Shown: piece after piece, positions 19,297-27,587 of the stretch
Numbering within the stretch: the first letter of the stretch is position 1
Layout of the letters: each line of letters opens with the position of its first letter
Assembly (NCBI RefSeq): GCF_012641435.1
Contig: NZ_JABAIJ010000001.1
Location: 496,001 to 560,000, forward strand
Origin: Rhizobium sp. P38BS-XIX
GTDB lineage: Bacteria; Pseudomonadota; Alphaproteobacteria; Rhizobiales; Rhizobiaceae
Direction of reading: 5' to 3'
DNA length: 64,000 nucleotides
Program-made: the position numbers and the translations under genes
Notes under the pieces: generated by a model
Told to the model about the DNA's origin: nothing
The model's input: only the letters and a program-made list of their open reading frames with translations
The model's database searches: none

Positions 19297-20151
19297 ATGC
19301 ACGTTATCGTCACCGGTGGTTCAAGCGGAATTGGCCTGTCGGTAGCAAAACTTTATGCTGGCAGAGGCGACCGCGTAACGCTGCTTGCGCGCGACCTGAC
19401 CCGCTTGGAGGAGGCGAAGGCCGAGATTGGCTCTGTTCCCGGCGTCGATATCTCCCACATTCAGATCGCCTCGGTCGATGTCGCGTTGGCGGCGCAGCTT
19501 TCTTCCTTGGTCGAAAGTTGCGAGATGTCGTTCGGGCCGTGCGACGTCCTGATCGCATCGGCCGGCGTGGTTGAGCCCATGGCCTTCGATGCGATGCCGG
19601 CATCCGTCTTTGATGAGCAGGTCACGATCAATCTGCTTGGAACGGCAAATGCGGTGCGTGCCGTCTACAAGGGCATGAAAAGCCGTCGTCGCGGCAAGAT
19701 CATGATGATTTCTTCGGGCGCGGCACTCATCGGCATTTTTGGTTATACCGCTTATTGCGCCTCGAAATCGGCTTTGAGCGGCTTTGCGGAAGCTCTGAGC
19801 ACAGAGGCGTCAGCTTGCGGTGTTCAGGTTTCCATCTGCTTTCCGCCTGATACGCTGACGCCGCAATATCGGCGCGAAGTCGCGCTGCGGCCCGTCGAGG
19901 CCGATGTTCTGATGGGGTCGGTCAAGCCGTGGAGCGCGGAGAAGGTGGCCGCAAGGATCGTGCATGGGCTGGATCGGGGCAGGGGGCGAATCCACTTCGG
20001 ATTTTCTCTGACGGCGCTCGCTTATCTCGGATCATTTATCAAGCCGCCAATATTCTGGTGGTTTTCGCTAAAAACGCGAAAGATAATTGAGAAAGAATCA
20101 ACCAAAAGTCTTGTCCATCCCTCAGACAGAGGCTTTGATCATGGTAAGTGA
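19297..20151 (+). CDS. rkpH: RkpH, short-chain dehydrogenase/reductase
   Basis: From the ATG at 19297, preceded by GGGGTGG, the protein has 284 residues; a GTG at 19288 is a weaker start. It is a classical SDR: TGGSSGIG cofactor loop at the N-terminus, the NAG-like ASAGVVEP near 90, the catalytic Ser in MISSGAAL, and Tyr153/Lys157 in YTAYCASK. A C-terminal hydrophobic segment (LTALAYLGSFIKPPIFWWF) suggests membrane association, as in 3-ketosphinganine reductases, which it resembles in length. It follows rkpG by 16 bases. The likely job is reduction of the keto product made by RkpG. Confidence 0.92.
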   Translation: MHVIVTGGSSGIGLSVAKLYAGRGDRVTLLARDLTRLEEAKAEIGSVPGVDISHIQIASVDVALAAQLSSLVESCEMSFGPCDVLIASAGVVEPMAFDAMPASVFDEQVTINLLGTANAVRAVYKGMKSRRRGKIMMISSGAALIGIFGYTAYCASKSALSGFAEALSTEASACGVQVSICFPPDTLTPQYRREVALRPVEADVLMGSVKPWSAEKVAARIVHGLDRGRGRIHFGFSLTALAYLGSFIKPPIFWWFSLKTRKIIEKESTKSLVHPSDRGFDHGK

Positions 20152-20266
20152 TACGAAACAATTGCCTGTGCTATGTGATCAGCATAGATGGATTGAGAAG
20201 GTGAGCCGGAAATCTGGCGCTTGCGCCATCAAGAATTGAAGAAACGCTGCTGCAGGCAGTGGGCAT

Positions 20267-21859
20267 TTGGATGGCATTGTCTTGAAGCTTCATGATTTTC
20301 CAGTGTTTCTCACCATTGCCGGCTTCGCGTTTTCCTGCGTTGTGGTGTTCCTCACAGACGTCTTTGCGATGCCTGCTGCCATCAATGCGCAGAATCGGAT
20401 GCCGAGAAGCTGGCAGCGCAGGCTGTGCGACTGGGCGGTCCGAATTCCCGTCATTGCATTGATCTATGCCGCCTTCTTCGCGATTTCCTGGCGACCCATC
20501 TACAGCACGCAGGCAGTCATCAGCTTCTTCGTCATCTTCACCGGCATTTCGCGGGCGAAATTCGAGTTCATCCGCGAGCCGCTGGTCTTTTCCGACATCG
20601 CGCTCGTCGTGGACGTCTTCAAATACAAGGAGATATTTTACGCGACGTCGTTGAATATCTTCTTCTGGATCATCGCCTTCGCCTACGTGTTCGGCCTGAG
20701 CGGCCTCTATATGTATCTGGAGCCCTCGGTCCTGCCGGATCAGAATGCGTTGCTTTGGATCTTGCTGATGCTGGGCGTCGCGTTTGCGCCCTGGCTCGCG
20801 CTTTTGAACAGGCTGGTCAGCGAGCCCGTTTGCCATTTCACGCAGAAATATCTGGGTAGGGTCGACGTCAAGGTTGATACGGTCCGATTCGGCACCTTCG
20901 CTTCCGTGGTCTTTCATTTCGTTATCTGGGTGGGTGTGCGGCGCGAAACTATCGTCGCCGAGCTATCGGGACGCTTCCTCTCGGCCTTGCAGGAGCTTTG
21001 GGAACACGGTGACGACGAGCCGCTGATCATCATCTGGCAATCGGAATCCTTCATCGATCTCCGCCATTTCGGCGTGGAGAACGTCAAGCTTCCGAATCTC
21101 GATCGGCTACGGGAGCAGGCGGCTCAATGGGGTCGCATGACCAGCGTCTTCGAGGGCGGCTATACGTTGCGGACGGAATTTGCCGTCCTGAGCGGGCTGC
21201 TTCCCGAAAACGTGCATATCGACGCCAGCTATCCTTATCTCCGCGCCAGCCACTACAAGGATGTCGTCTGGCCAGCGCGCTTGAAAAAGGCTGGCTGGAA
21301 GACGCAGTTCATCCATCCATACGACAAGACCTTCTTCTTGCGCCACAAGGCTTTGCCACAGCTTGGCTTCGATCGGATGATGATGCTGGATGAGTTTGAT
21401 CATAATCCGGAGCGGGATGGTCCCTACGTCAGCGATCTGTCCCTGACCAAGAGCGTGATTCGCGCGATAGACGAGGATGGCACGAGCAAGAATTTCGTCT
21501 TTGTCGCCTCGATGGCGAATCACGGGCCCTGGGAGCCGGGCCGTTGTGGCGATCTGGTTCATCCGGTGGAAATCTACAGCGAGCTTTTGATGCGCGCTGA
21601 TCATGCGCTCGGCAATCTTGCACATCACCTGGACCGGCTCGATCGTCCCGTCTGGCTGCTGTTTTATGGCGATCACGCGCCGCTCCTGAAGGCTTTTGCA
21701 GACCCGTTTCCGGATCCACGCACCGATTACGTCATCGTTCCGCTCGGCCGGGCGCGTCAGCATTCGCAAAAGCCGAAGCAGGCGCAGGAAGAAGCCCCCT
21801 GGAACCTCATCGGAACCATGCTGCGCTATGCCGGGCTGAGCACCGAGGTTCCGGAATGA
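20267..21859 (+). CDS. rkpI: RkpI, membrane LtaS/MdoB-like sulfatase-fold protein
   Basis: A protein of up to 530 residues from TTG 20267; TTG 20282, with GGATGG upstream, is a possible shorter start. The first 220 residues contain several transmembrane helices. The rest is an alkaline-phosphatase superfamily domain: QSESF near 260 (metal ligand Glu), GGYTLRTEF with Thr300 where LtaS has its nucleophile, FVFVASMANHGPW near 410 and FYGDHAP near 465. LtaS and MdoB transfer phosphoglycerol, and EptA relatives transfer phosphoethanolamine, on the outer face of the inner membrane. RkpI may therefore add a phospho-group to the capsule or its lipid carrier. It overlaps rkpJ by four bases, indicating coupled translation. 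Confidence 0.9.
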   Translation: MDGIVLKLHDFPVFLTIAGFAFSCVVVFLTDVFAMPAAINAQNRMPRSWQRRLCDWAVRIPVIALIYAAFFAISWRPIYSTQAVISFFVIFTGISRAKFEFIREPLVFSDIALVVDVFKYKEIFYATSLNIFFWIIAFAYVFGLSGLYMYLEPSVLPDQNALLWILLMLGVAFAPWLALLNRLVSEPVCHFTQKYLGRVDVKVDTVRFGTFASVVFHFVIWVGVRRETIVAELSGRFLSALQELWEHGDDEPLIIIWQSESFIDLRHFGVENVKLPNLDRLREQAAQWGRMTSVFEGGYTLRTEFAVLSGLLPENVHIDASYPYLRASHYKDVVWPARLKKAGWKTQFIHPYDKTFFLRHKALPQLGFDRMMMLDEFDHNPERDGPYVSDLSLTKSVIRAIDEDGTSKNFVFVASMANHGPWEPGRCGDLVHPVEIYSELLMRADHALGNLAHHLDRLDRPVWLLFYGDHAPLLKAFADPFPDPRTDYVIVPLGRARQHSQKPKQAQEEAPWNLIGTMLRYAGLSTEVPE

Positions 21860-23157
21860 TTGCAGAGCCGAAGGGGAATGAAGGCGATTCTCCGTCTGCG
21901 TTCCTTTTTCTGCAAGGGCCATCCTCGCCGCTATACGTGGAGATTGCCAGAATTTTGCGGGCGGCCGGCTGCAAGTGCATCCGCATCAATCTGAATGCCG
22001 GAGACTGGATTTCCTGGCGAACGGATGGCGCGCTCAATTATCGGGGGGATTTCTCGCGCTGGCGGGAGTTTGTTCGGCAGCGAATCGCGGACGAAAACAT
22101 CACGGACGTGATTCTTCATGGCGAGGAACGTCCCTATCACCGCATCGCTGTCGAAGAGGCGCAGCGATTGGGCGTTCGCGTCAATGTGGTGGAGATGGGC
22201 TATCTCAGACCGGATTGGGTAACTTTGGAGAGAGACGGGCTATCTTCCAACTCGCACTTCCCCGTCGATCCCGCCCATATCCTGAACGCGGCCGCCAATC
22301 TGCCGGAGCCGGATCGCACTCGCCGTTACAGCCAGACTTTCCTTGCCGAAGCGCTCTACGATCTCGCTTACTATCTTCCGACCGTCTTTCTCTGGTTTCT
22401 CTATCCCGGCTATCGACGGCACGGGCTCTACCATCCGCTGATGGAGTATGCGGGCTGGCTGCGCCGGCTGCCTGCGAGTGGAAAGAGGGGGCGAGACGCG
22501 AAGAAGGCGATCGACTCGCTGATCGCCGATCGCACGGATTTCTTTGTTTATCCCCTGCAGCTTCAGACAGACTATCAGCTGCGCTCGCATTCCCCATTTC
22601 ATCAACAGCAGGATGCCATAAGGCTGATTCTGAGTTCCCTGGCGCAGAATGCGGTCGCCAGTACGCATATCGTCGTCAAGCTGCATCCGCTTGATAACGG
22701 GCTTGTGGATTGGCGCATGTATCTAGCAGAGGTCAGTGCCTCCTGCGGCCTGTCTGCTCGTGTGCATTTCCTTGATGGCGGCAACCTCGATCATTTGGTT
22801 GCCGCGAGCCGAGGCATGGTGACGGTTAACTCCACGGCCGCGCTTTCGGCATTGCAGGCAGGCAAGCCCGTAAAGGCTCTCGGAACGTCCATCTACGATA
22901 TCGAGGGCTTGAGCGATCAGCAGCCGCTCGATCGATTCTGGACCGATCCCGCAGCGCCATCGCCGGAGATTCGCAGCGCGTTTTTCAGACTGCTTGCCGC
23001 ATCCGTCCAGGTGCGCGGCAATTTCTGCTCCAGAGAAGGGGCGGAAGCTGCGGCGGCGCACATTGCAGAGAGACTCTTGTCAAAGACCGTCAACTTGCCG
23101 GGTGGCTATGTCGATCCGGCGCCACGTCAAAAGCCGATAAAGATTCGTGTCGCTTGA
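21856..23157 (+). CDS. rkpJ: RkpJ, KpsS-like capsule polysaccharide protein
   Basis: A protein of 433 residues whose ATG overlaps the rkpI stop (ATGA). The opening FLFLQGPSSPLYVEIARIL, followed by GCKCIRINLNAGDW, is characteristic of KpsS/LipB-type capsule proteins. The C-terminal half has FVYPLQLQTDYQLRSHSPF, HIVVKLHPLDNG and VTVNSTAALSAL, the conserved blocks of this family. KpsS and KpsC enzymes add a Kdo linker to the lipid anchor of group 2 capsules in the cytoplasm. RkpJ is required for K-antigen in Sinorhizobium. It is the last gene of the rkp run; no clear terminator follows. Confidence 0.92.
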   Translation: MIAEPKGNEGDSPSAFLFLQGPSSPLYVEIARILRAAGCKCIRINLNAGDWISWRTDGALNYRGDFSRWREFVRQRIADENITDVILHGEERPYHRIAVEEAQRLGVRVNVVEMGYLRPDWVTLERDGLSSNSHFPVDPAHILNAAANLPEPDRTRRYSQTFLAEALYDLAYYLPTVFLWFLYPGYRRHGLYHPLMEYAGWLRRLPASGKRGRDAKKAIDSLIADRTDFFVYPLQLQTDYQLRSHSPFHQQQDAIRLILSSLAQNAVASTHIVVKLHPLDNGLVDWRMYLAEVSASCGLSARVHFLDGGNLDHLVAASRGMVTVNSTAALSALQAGKPVKALGTSIYDIEGLSDQQPLDRFWTDPAAPSPEIRSAFFRLLAASVQVRGNFCSREGAEAAAAHIAERLLSKTVNLPGGYVDPAPRQKPIKIRVA

Positions 23158-23313
23158 TCAATCGGCGAGTCGGCCAAATATCGGCGGCGCAAAACCTACT
23201 GATATTGGTGAAATTGACATCCAGGCCACTTACATGTGGAGTCGGAGCAACCTAATGCAGCGATTCGACGTTAGGACTGAAAGCGCTCAGCTGTTTGCCG
23301 GGGAGCAAACGTC

Positions 23314-23427
23314 ATGGATGGCAGTAAGATGGAAAGATTTATGCTCAAAGAGCTGCTGATGATCATCGCGGCTCTGGTGCTCGTTTCCGTAGTGCTTCTG
23401 GGAATTGTCATCACCGGCAATTATTGA
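23314..23427 (+). CDS. 37-residue single-pass membrane peptide
   Basis: An ATG at 23314 is preceded by GGGGAG about nine bases upstream and opens 38 codons ending at TGA 23425-23427. The product begins MDGSKMERFMLKE and then has one hydrophobic helix (LLMIIAALVLVSVVLLG), ending ITGNY. Size, the strong ribosome site and the clean helix argue for a real small membrane protein, but I know no family. It lies between rkpJ and tRNA-Val. A TTGACA at 23214-23219 has no clear -10 box. Confidence 0.55.
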   Translation: MDGSKMERFMLKELLMIIAALVLVSVVLLGIVITGNY

Positions 23428-23512
23428 GCGATTGTGTCTTCACGATAAGTGAAAGCACATGCCGCTCGTTGCTTGGCAACGCTAAATTACATTCGAAATA
23501 TTTTGGAGAAAA

Positions 23513-23588
23513 TGGTGGGCGATGAGAGACTCGAACTCCCGACATCCTCGGTGTAAACGAGGCGCTCTACCAACTGAGCTAATCGCCC
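23513..23588 (-). tRNA. tRNA-Val (anticodon TAC)
   Basis: On the minus strand the 76-base gene starts GGGCGAT and ends with discriminator A and an encoded CCA. The D-arm TAGCTCAGTTGGTAGAGC, anticodon stem CCTCG/CGAGG with loop TTTACAC (anticodon TAC) and TPsiC arm GGGAGTTCGAGTCTCTC are all intact, and the acceptor stem pairs over seven bases. Confidence 0.97.
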
Positions 23589-23979
23589 GTCCCGCCAGCA
23601 GGTCATTGGCCCGCCGCGTTCGGTGGCCGTGATCTATGCGGAACGAGGACAAACCGCAAGAGTGTTTGTGAAGAATTTTTGATTTTTTTGATTTTTGCAC
23701 ATCCACTTGCATGTGCCGCCTGGATCCACGTTGAGGCGAGGGGATGCGAAGGGCTGTGCAAATCCCGTCTGAATGCAATGCGCCATGCGGGAAGCTGCCA
23801 TGTCAAATCGCTAGGGCAGAAAACTGCGGCCTGACTTCTCCAAAACAATTCACACTCTGTCATCGATTTGTATTCAAACCTGCTTGACACCCAAACACGA
23901 ACCCCGTAGTTAGCCGCTCATCGAACGGCGAGGGCCGCTTTGATGGGTGCGAAAGCAACCGGAATACTTGAAATGAAGT
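23589..23979. other. Intergenic region between tRNA-Val and tRNA-Asp
   Basis: These 391 bases separate divergently oriented tRNA genes. They contain a run of repeated ATTTTTT motifs around 23675-23697 and, at the right end, the tRNA-Asp promoter. I see no convincing gene on either strand. Confidence 0.5.
23884..23912 (+). promoter_or_regulatory. Sigma70-type promoter for the tRNA-Asp pair
   Basis: A perfect TTGACA (23884-23889) is followed after exactly 17 bases by TAGTTA (23907-23912). It lies about 67 bases upstream of the first tRNA-Asp. The preceding C makes CTTGAC, the alphaproteobacterial -35 form. Position and spacing fit; use has not been shown. Confidence 0.6.
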
Positions 23980-24056
23980 GCGGGTGTAGCTCAGTCGGTT
24001 AGAGTGCCGGCCTGTCACGCCGGAGGTCGCGGGTTCGAGCCCCGTCACTCGCGCCA
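23980..24056 (+). tRNA. tRNA-Asp (anticodon GTC), copy 1
   Basis: A 77-base gene with acceptor GCGGGTG/CACTCGC (one G-T pair), anticodon stem CCGGC/GCCGG with loop CTGTCAC (anticodon GTC), TPsiC arm with GGTTCGAGCC, discriminator G and an encoded CCA. Confidence 0.97.
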
Positions 24057-24105
24057 TTTTCAGGGAATTTCCGGTTCTGCGCCAGGCTGGATGGCCAAAC
24101 AATGC

Positions 24106-24182
24106 GCGGGTGTAGCTCAGTCGGTTAGAGTGCCGGCCTGTCACGCCGGAGGTCGCGGGTTCGAGCCCCGTCACTCGCGCCA
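24106..24182 (+). tRNA. tRNA-Asp (anticodon GTC), copy 2
   Basis: Identical over all 77 bases to the gene at 23980-24056 and 49 bases downstream of it. The spacer is not duplicated, so only the tRNA itself is repeated. Probably co-transcribed from the promoter at 23884. Confidence 0.97.
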
Positions 24183-24225
24183 TTCTTTCCAAGCCATTAC
24201 AATCAAACATCAATTTATTGCGATT

Positions 24226-24243
24226 GCGAAATGGACATTTCGC
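24226..24243. promoter_or_regulatory. 18-base palindrome upstream of nuoA
   Basis: GCGAAATG (24226-24233) and CATTTCGC (24236-24243) are exact inverted copies separated by GA. It lies 43 bases after tRNA-Asp and about 195 bases before nuoA. It could be a regulator site for the nuo operon or a hairpin ending the tRNA transcript; no T-run follows. Which one is unknown. Confidence 0.35.
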
Positions 24244-24439
24244 GTTTGCGCCGATTTGTCGCGATGCCGTCGCAACATATTGATATCTACCGCTCGATAG
24301 TACCCCAAAGGACAGATTCAAAAGGCTTGCGCGAGCGCTCCGGCTGCGCTAACCACGGCTTTGTTGCAACGCTCTTTCGCTTGCTGGGCATTTGCTCAGA
24401 TGCGCCGCCCGGCGCTGATCGCAAGCAGGGATGGACATG

Positions 24440-24805
24440 ATGACTGGACTGCTCAGTTCCTATATTCCGATAGCGATTTTCATTGGTATTGCCGTGGTGA
24501 TCGGCCTGGCGTTGTTGATCACGCCGTTTGCCGTCGCCTTCAAGGCGCCTGACTCGGAAAAGCTGTCGGCCTATGAATGCGGTTTCAACGCATTCGATGA
24601 CGCCCGCATGAAGTTCGATATCCGCTTCTACCTGGTATCGATTCTCTTCATCATCTTCGACCTGGAAGTCGCCTTCCTTTTCCCTTGGGCCGTATCCTTT
24701 GGTGCGATCGGCTGGTTCGGGTTCTGGTCGATGATGGTGTTCCTCGCGGTGCTGACCATCGGCTTTATTTATGAATGGAAGAAGGGAGCCCTGGAATGGG
24801 AGTAG
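24440..24805 (+). CDS. nuoA: NADH-quinone oxidoreductase subunit A
   Basis: Subunit A is a small membrane subunit of complex I next to the quinone site. From the third of three close ATGs (24431, 24437, 24440) the protein has 121 residues, the usual length, with CAGGG as ribosome site. Three transmembrane helices are visible, and the conserved loop [21 protein letters not shown] contains the family's Cys and acidic residues, followed by [10 protein letters not shown]. It is the first gene of the nuo operon, and its last codons overlap the nuoB start. Confidence 0.97.
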   Translation: MTGLLSSYIPIAIFIGIAVVIGLALLITPFAVAFKAPDSEKLSAYECGFNAFDDARMKFDIRFYLVSILFIIFDLEVAFLFPWAVSFGAIGWFGFWSMMVFLAVLTIGFIYEWKKGALEWE

Positions 24806-25377
24806 CCCCAAGCAACACGCCGCTCGTGGCGCCGCAGCCGAAGGGGATCATCGATCCCGCGACCGGCCGGCCGGTCGGCAGCAACGATCCGTTCTTCGGT
24901 GAGATCAATAACGAGCTCGCCGACAAGGGTTTTCTGGTCACCTCGACCGATGAGCTGATCAACTGGGCCCGTACCGGCTCCCTGATGTGGATGACCTTCG
25001 GCCTCGCTTGCTGCGCCGTCGAGATGATGCAGGTTTCCATGCCGCGTTATGACGTCGAGCGTTTTGGCTTCGCGCCGCGTGCCTCGCCGCGCCAGTCGGA
25101 CGTCATGATCGTCGCCGGCACGCTGACCAACAAGATGGCCCCCGCTCTGCGCAAGGTCTATGACCAGATGCCTGAGCCGCGTTACGTCATCTCGATGGGC
25201 TCCTGCGCCAACGGCGGCGGCTATTACCACTATTCCTATTCCGTCGTGCGCGGATGCGACCGCGTCGTGCCGATCGACATTTATATACCGGGCTGTCCTC
25301 CCACGGCAGAGGCGCTGCTTTACGGCGTGCTTCTGCTGCAGAAGAAGATCCGGCGCACCGGCACGATCGAACGGTAA
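24796..25377 (+). CDS. nuoB: NADH-quinone oxidoreductase subunit B (cluster N2)
   Basis: Subunit B carries the last iron-sulfur cluster, N2, that hands electrons to quinone. The ATG at 24796 overlaps the nuoA end by ten bases and has AAGGGAG upstream, giving 193 residues. The tandem cysteines in LACCAVEMM, the single Cys in [12 protein letters not shown] and that in [12 protein letters not shown] are the four N2 ligands. The [20 protein letters not shown] block is also conserved. Confidence 0.97.
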   Translation: MGVAPSNTPLVAPQPKGIIDPATGRPVGSNDPFFGEINNELADKGFLVTSTDELINWARTGSLMWMTFGLACCAVEMMQVSMPRYDVERFGFAPRASPRQSDVMIVAGTLTNKMAPALRKVYDQMPEPRYVISMGSCANGGGYYHYSYSVVRGCDRVVPIDIYIPGCPPTAEALLYGVLLLQKKIRRTGTIER

Positions 25378-25395
25378 GGCAGGGGACAAGGTATC

Positions 25396-25998
25396 ATGAG
25401 TGAAGCCCTGAACGAACTCGCCTCTTACCTCACGGAAGTTCGTAGCGCCCTGATCTCCTCGACGGAGATCAAGCACGGCGAGTTGAACGTGACGACGACG
25501 GCCGAAAACGTTATCGCCCTGCTGACCTTCCTGCGCGACGACGCCAAGTGTGGTTTCGTCAACATGACGGATATTTGCGGTGTCGACTGGCCACAGCGTC
25601 CGCAGCGTTTCGACGTCGTCTATCATCTGCTTTCGCCGAAAAAGAACGTGCGCATCCGCGTCAAGGTGCCGACGGGCGAAGACGAGCCGGTTCCGTCGGC
25701 CTGTGCCGTCTATCCGGGTGCCGATTGGTTCGAGCGCGAAGCCTGGGACATGTACGGTATTCTCTTCACCGGCCATCCGGATCTGCGTCGTCTGCTGACG
25801 GACTATGGTTTCGAAGGCCATCCGCTGCGCAAGGATTTTCCGACGACCGGTTTCGTCGAAGTCCGCTACGACGATGCCGCCAAGCGCGTCATCTACGAGC
25901 CGGTGGAATTGAAGCAGGAATTCCGTAACTTCGACTTCTTGTCGCCGTGGGAAGGCACCGATTACGTGCTGCCGGGTGACGAGAAGGCGAAAGCCTGA
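25396..25998 (+). CDS. nuoC: NADH-quinone oxidoreductase subunit C (30 kDa)
   Basis: The 200-residue protein is the peripheral 30-kDa subunit of complex I. The family signature is ERE(A)WDMYGI...[24 protein letters not shown], seen around residues 113-155. It is a separate gene rather than a nuoCD fusion as in E. coli. AGGGGACAAGGT precedes the ATG. The end (PLGxxxKA-type tail, [12 protein letters not shown]) matches rhizobial NuoC. Confidence 0.97.
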   Translation: MSEALNELASYLTEVRSALISSTEIKHGELNVTTTAENVIALLTFLRDDAKCGFVNMTDICGVDWPQRPQRFDVVYHLLSPKKNVRIRVKVPTGEDEPVPSACAVYPGADWFEREAWDMYGILFTGHPDLRRLLTDYGFEGHPLRKDFPTTGFVEVRYDDAAKRVIYEPVELKQEFRNFDFLSPWEGTDYVLPGDEKAKA

Positions 25999-26064
25999 TC
26001 GATGACGTGTGGCGGGCTTCTGCCTGCCATTCTCTGACATTCTGAAAACGCGAGCATCGCCGCC

Positions 26065-27255
26065 ATGACAGAACATAACGTTCGCAACTTCAACATCAAT
26101 TTCGGCCCGCAGCATCCGGCTGCGCACGGCGTTTTGCGTCTTGTCCTCGAATTGGACGGCGAAATTGTGGAACGCGTCGATCCGCATATCGGCCTGCTGC
26201 ATCGCGGCACTGAAAAGCTGATCGAAACGAAGACATATCTTCAGGCCGTTCCTTATTTCGATCGCCTAGACTACGTGGCGCCGATGAACCAGGAGCATGC
26301 TTATGCCCTGTCCGTCGAAAAGCTGCTCGGCATCGATATCCCGATCCGCGGCCAGCTGATCCGCGTTCTCTATTCGGAAATTGGCCGCATCCTGTCGCAT
26401 CTGCTGAACGTCACGACGCAGGCCATGGACGTCGGCGCGCTGACACCGCCGCTCTGGGGCTTCGAAGAGCGCGAAAAGCTGATGGTGTTCTACGAGCGCG
26501 CCTCCGGCTCGCGCATGCACGCCGCTTACGTTCGTCCAGGCGGCGTTCACCAGGATCTTCCCGAAAAGCTGGTTCAGGATATCGGTGACTGGTGCGATCC
26601 TTTCCTGAAGGCGCTTGACGATATCGACGATCTTCTCACCGGCAACCGCATCTTCAAGCAGCGTAACGTCGATATCGGCGTGGTGTCGCTGGAAGACTGT
26701 TGGGCCTGGGGTTTCTCGGGCGTCATGGTCCGTGGCTCCGGCGCTGCATGGGATCTGCGCAAGTCGCAGCCTTATGAATGCTACTCCGATCTCGAATTCG
26801 ATATTCCGATCGGCAAGAACGGCGATTGCTACGACCGTTACCTCATTCGCATGATCGAAATGCGCGAGTCCGTCCGGATCATGAAGCAGTGTGTCAACCG
26901 TCTGCTCGGCGATGCCAAGACGGGGCCTGTTTCGTCACTGGACGGTAAGGTCGTTCCGCCGAAGCGCGGCGAGATGAAGCGCTCGATGGAAGCGCTGATC
27001 CACCACTTCAAGCTTTATACCGAAGGCTATCACGTGCCGGCCGGCGAAGTTTACGCAGCTGTTGAAGCGCCGAAAGGCGAGTTTGGCGTGTATCTCGTCT
27101 CGGACGGTTCCAACAAGCCGTATCGCTGCAAGATCCGTGCGCCGGGCTATGCGCATCTGCAGGCCATGGACTTCATGTGCCGCGGCCATCAGTTGGCCGA
27201 CGTCGCTGCCGTGCTGGGTTCGCTCGATATCGTGTTTGGTGAGGTGGACCGTTGA
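26065..27255 (+). CDS. nuoD: NADH-quinone oxidoreductase subunit D (49 kDa)
   Basis: A 396-residue subunit that forms the quinone-binding pocket with NuoB. The N-terminal [14 protein letters not shown] holds the conserved quinone-site histidine, followed by HRGTEKLIE, the [12 protein letters not shown] loop and the C-terminal DIVFGEVDR. Length and blocks match alphaproteobacterial NuoD. The stop TGA shares a base with the start of the next gene. Confidence 0.97.
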   Translation: MTEHNVRNFNINFGPQHPAAHGVLRLVLELDGEIVERVDPHIGLLHRGTEKLIETKTYLQAVPYFDRLDYVAPMNQEHAYALSVEKLLGIDIPIRGQLIRVLYSEIGRILSHLLNVTTQAMDVGALTPPLWGFEEREKLMVFYERASGSRMHAAYVRPGGVHQDLPEKLVQDIGDWCDPFLKALDDIDDLLTGNRIFKQRNVDIGVVSLEDCWAWGFSGVMVRGSGAAWDLRKSQPYECYSDLEFDIPIGKNGDCYDRYLIRMIEMRESVRIMKQCVNRLLGDAKTGPVSSLDGKVVPPKRGEMKRSMEALIHHFKLYTEGYHVPAGEVYAAVEAPKGEFGVYLVSDGSNKPYRCKIRAPGYAHLQAMDFMCRGHQLADVAAVLGSLDIVFGEVDR

Positions 27256-27572
27256 TGCGAGCCTGGCAGGTTGTCATTCCTGTGTTGCTTCTCGCTGGCA
27301 GCGCTTCGGCGCAGCAGGCCGTGAAGACACAAAACCTGCCGAGCATCAATATGCAGGATTCGAAGGGCATCGGCTCCAATCCTGCGAAAGGCGGAAACGA
27401 GGCTGCGGCGGCGGGAGATTCGACCATCGCCGAGCTCCTGTCCCGTGGCTACCAGATCAAGACCGCGGTGCCCAACGGCGCTAAGTTTGTAGTATTTATG
27501 CAGAAAGACCAGTCGGCCTATGCCTGCGAATTCTCGTCCCTGACGAATACGCGGTGTGGGTCCTTAAACTGA
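27255..27572 (+). CDS. Small secreted protein inside the nuo operon
   Basis: An ATG overlapping the nuoD stop by one base (TGATG) opens 105 codons. The N-terminus is a signal peptide (VVIPVLLLAGSASA, cleavage before QQ), so the product is exported. The mature part has a glycine/alanine-rich linker, then LLSRGYQIKTAVPNGAKFVVFMQK and a C-terminal pair of cysteines (YACEFSSL...TRCGSLN) that could form a disulfide. It is not a catalytic complex I subunit that I recognise; its tight coupling suggests co-expression with the complex. Function unknown. Confidence 0.85.
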   Translation: MRAWQVVIPVLLLAGSASAQQAVKTQNLPSINMQDSKGIGSNPAKGGNEAAAAGDSTIAELLSRGYQIKTAVPNGAKFVVFMQKDQSAYACEFSSLTNTRCGSLN

Positions 27573-27587
27573 GATAAGGCGTGAAAG

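Noticed and set aside
17256..19313. A 685-codon antisense frame across the rkpA end and rkpG
   Set aside because: It runs opposite to two enzymes with intact catalytic motifs, and its product (many His, Arg and Gln) is typical of antisense translation.
23675..23697. Short repeated ATTTTTT motifs resembling a repeat array
   Set aside because: Only about three irregular units occur, without spacers; this is low-complexity sequence and not a CRISPR array.
23860..24321. A protein-like frame with repeated ARVTGLEPATSGVT segments
   Set aside because: It is the antisense translation of the two tRNA-Asp genes, a well-known database artefact.
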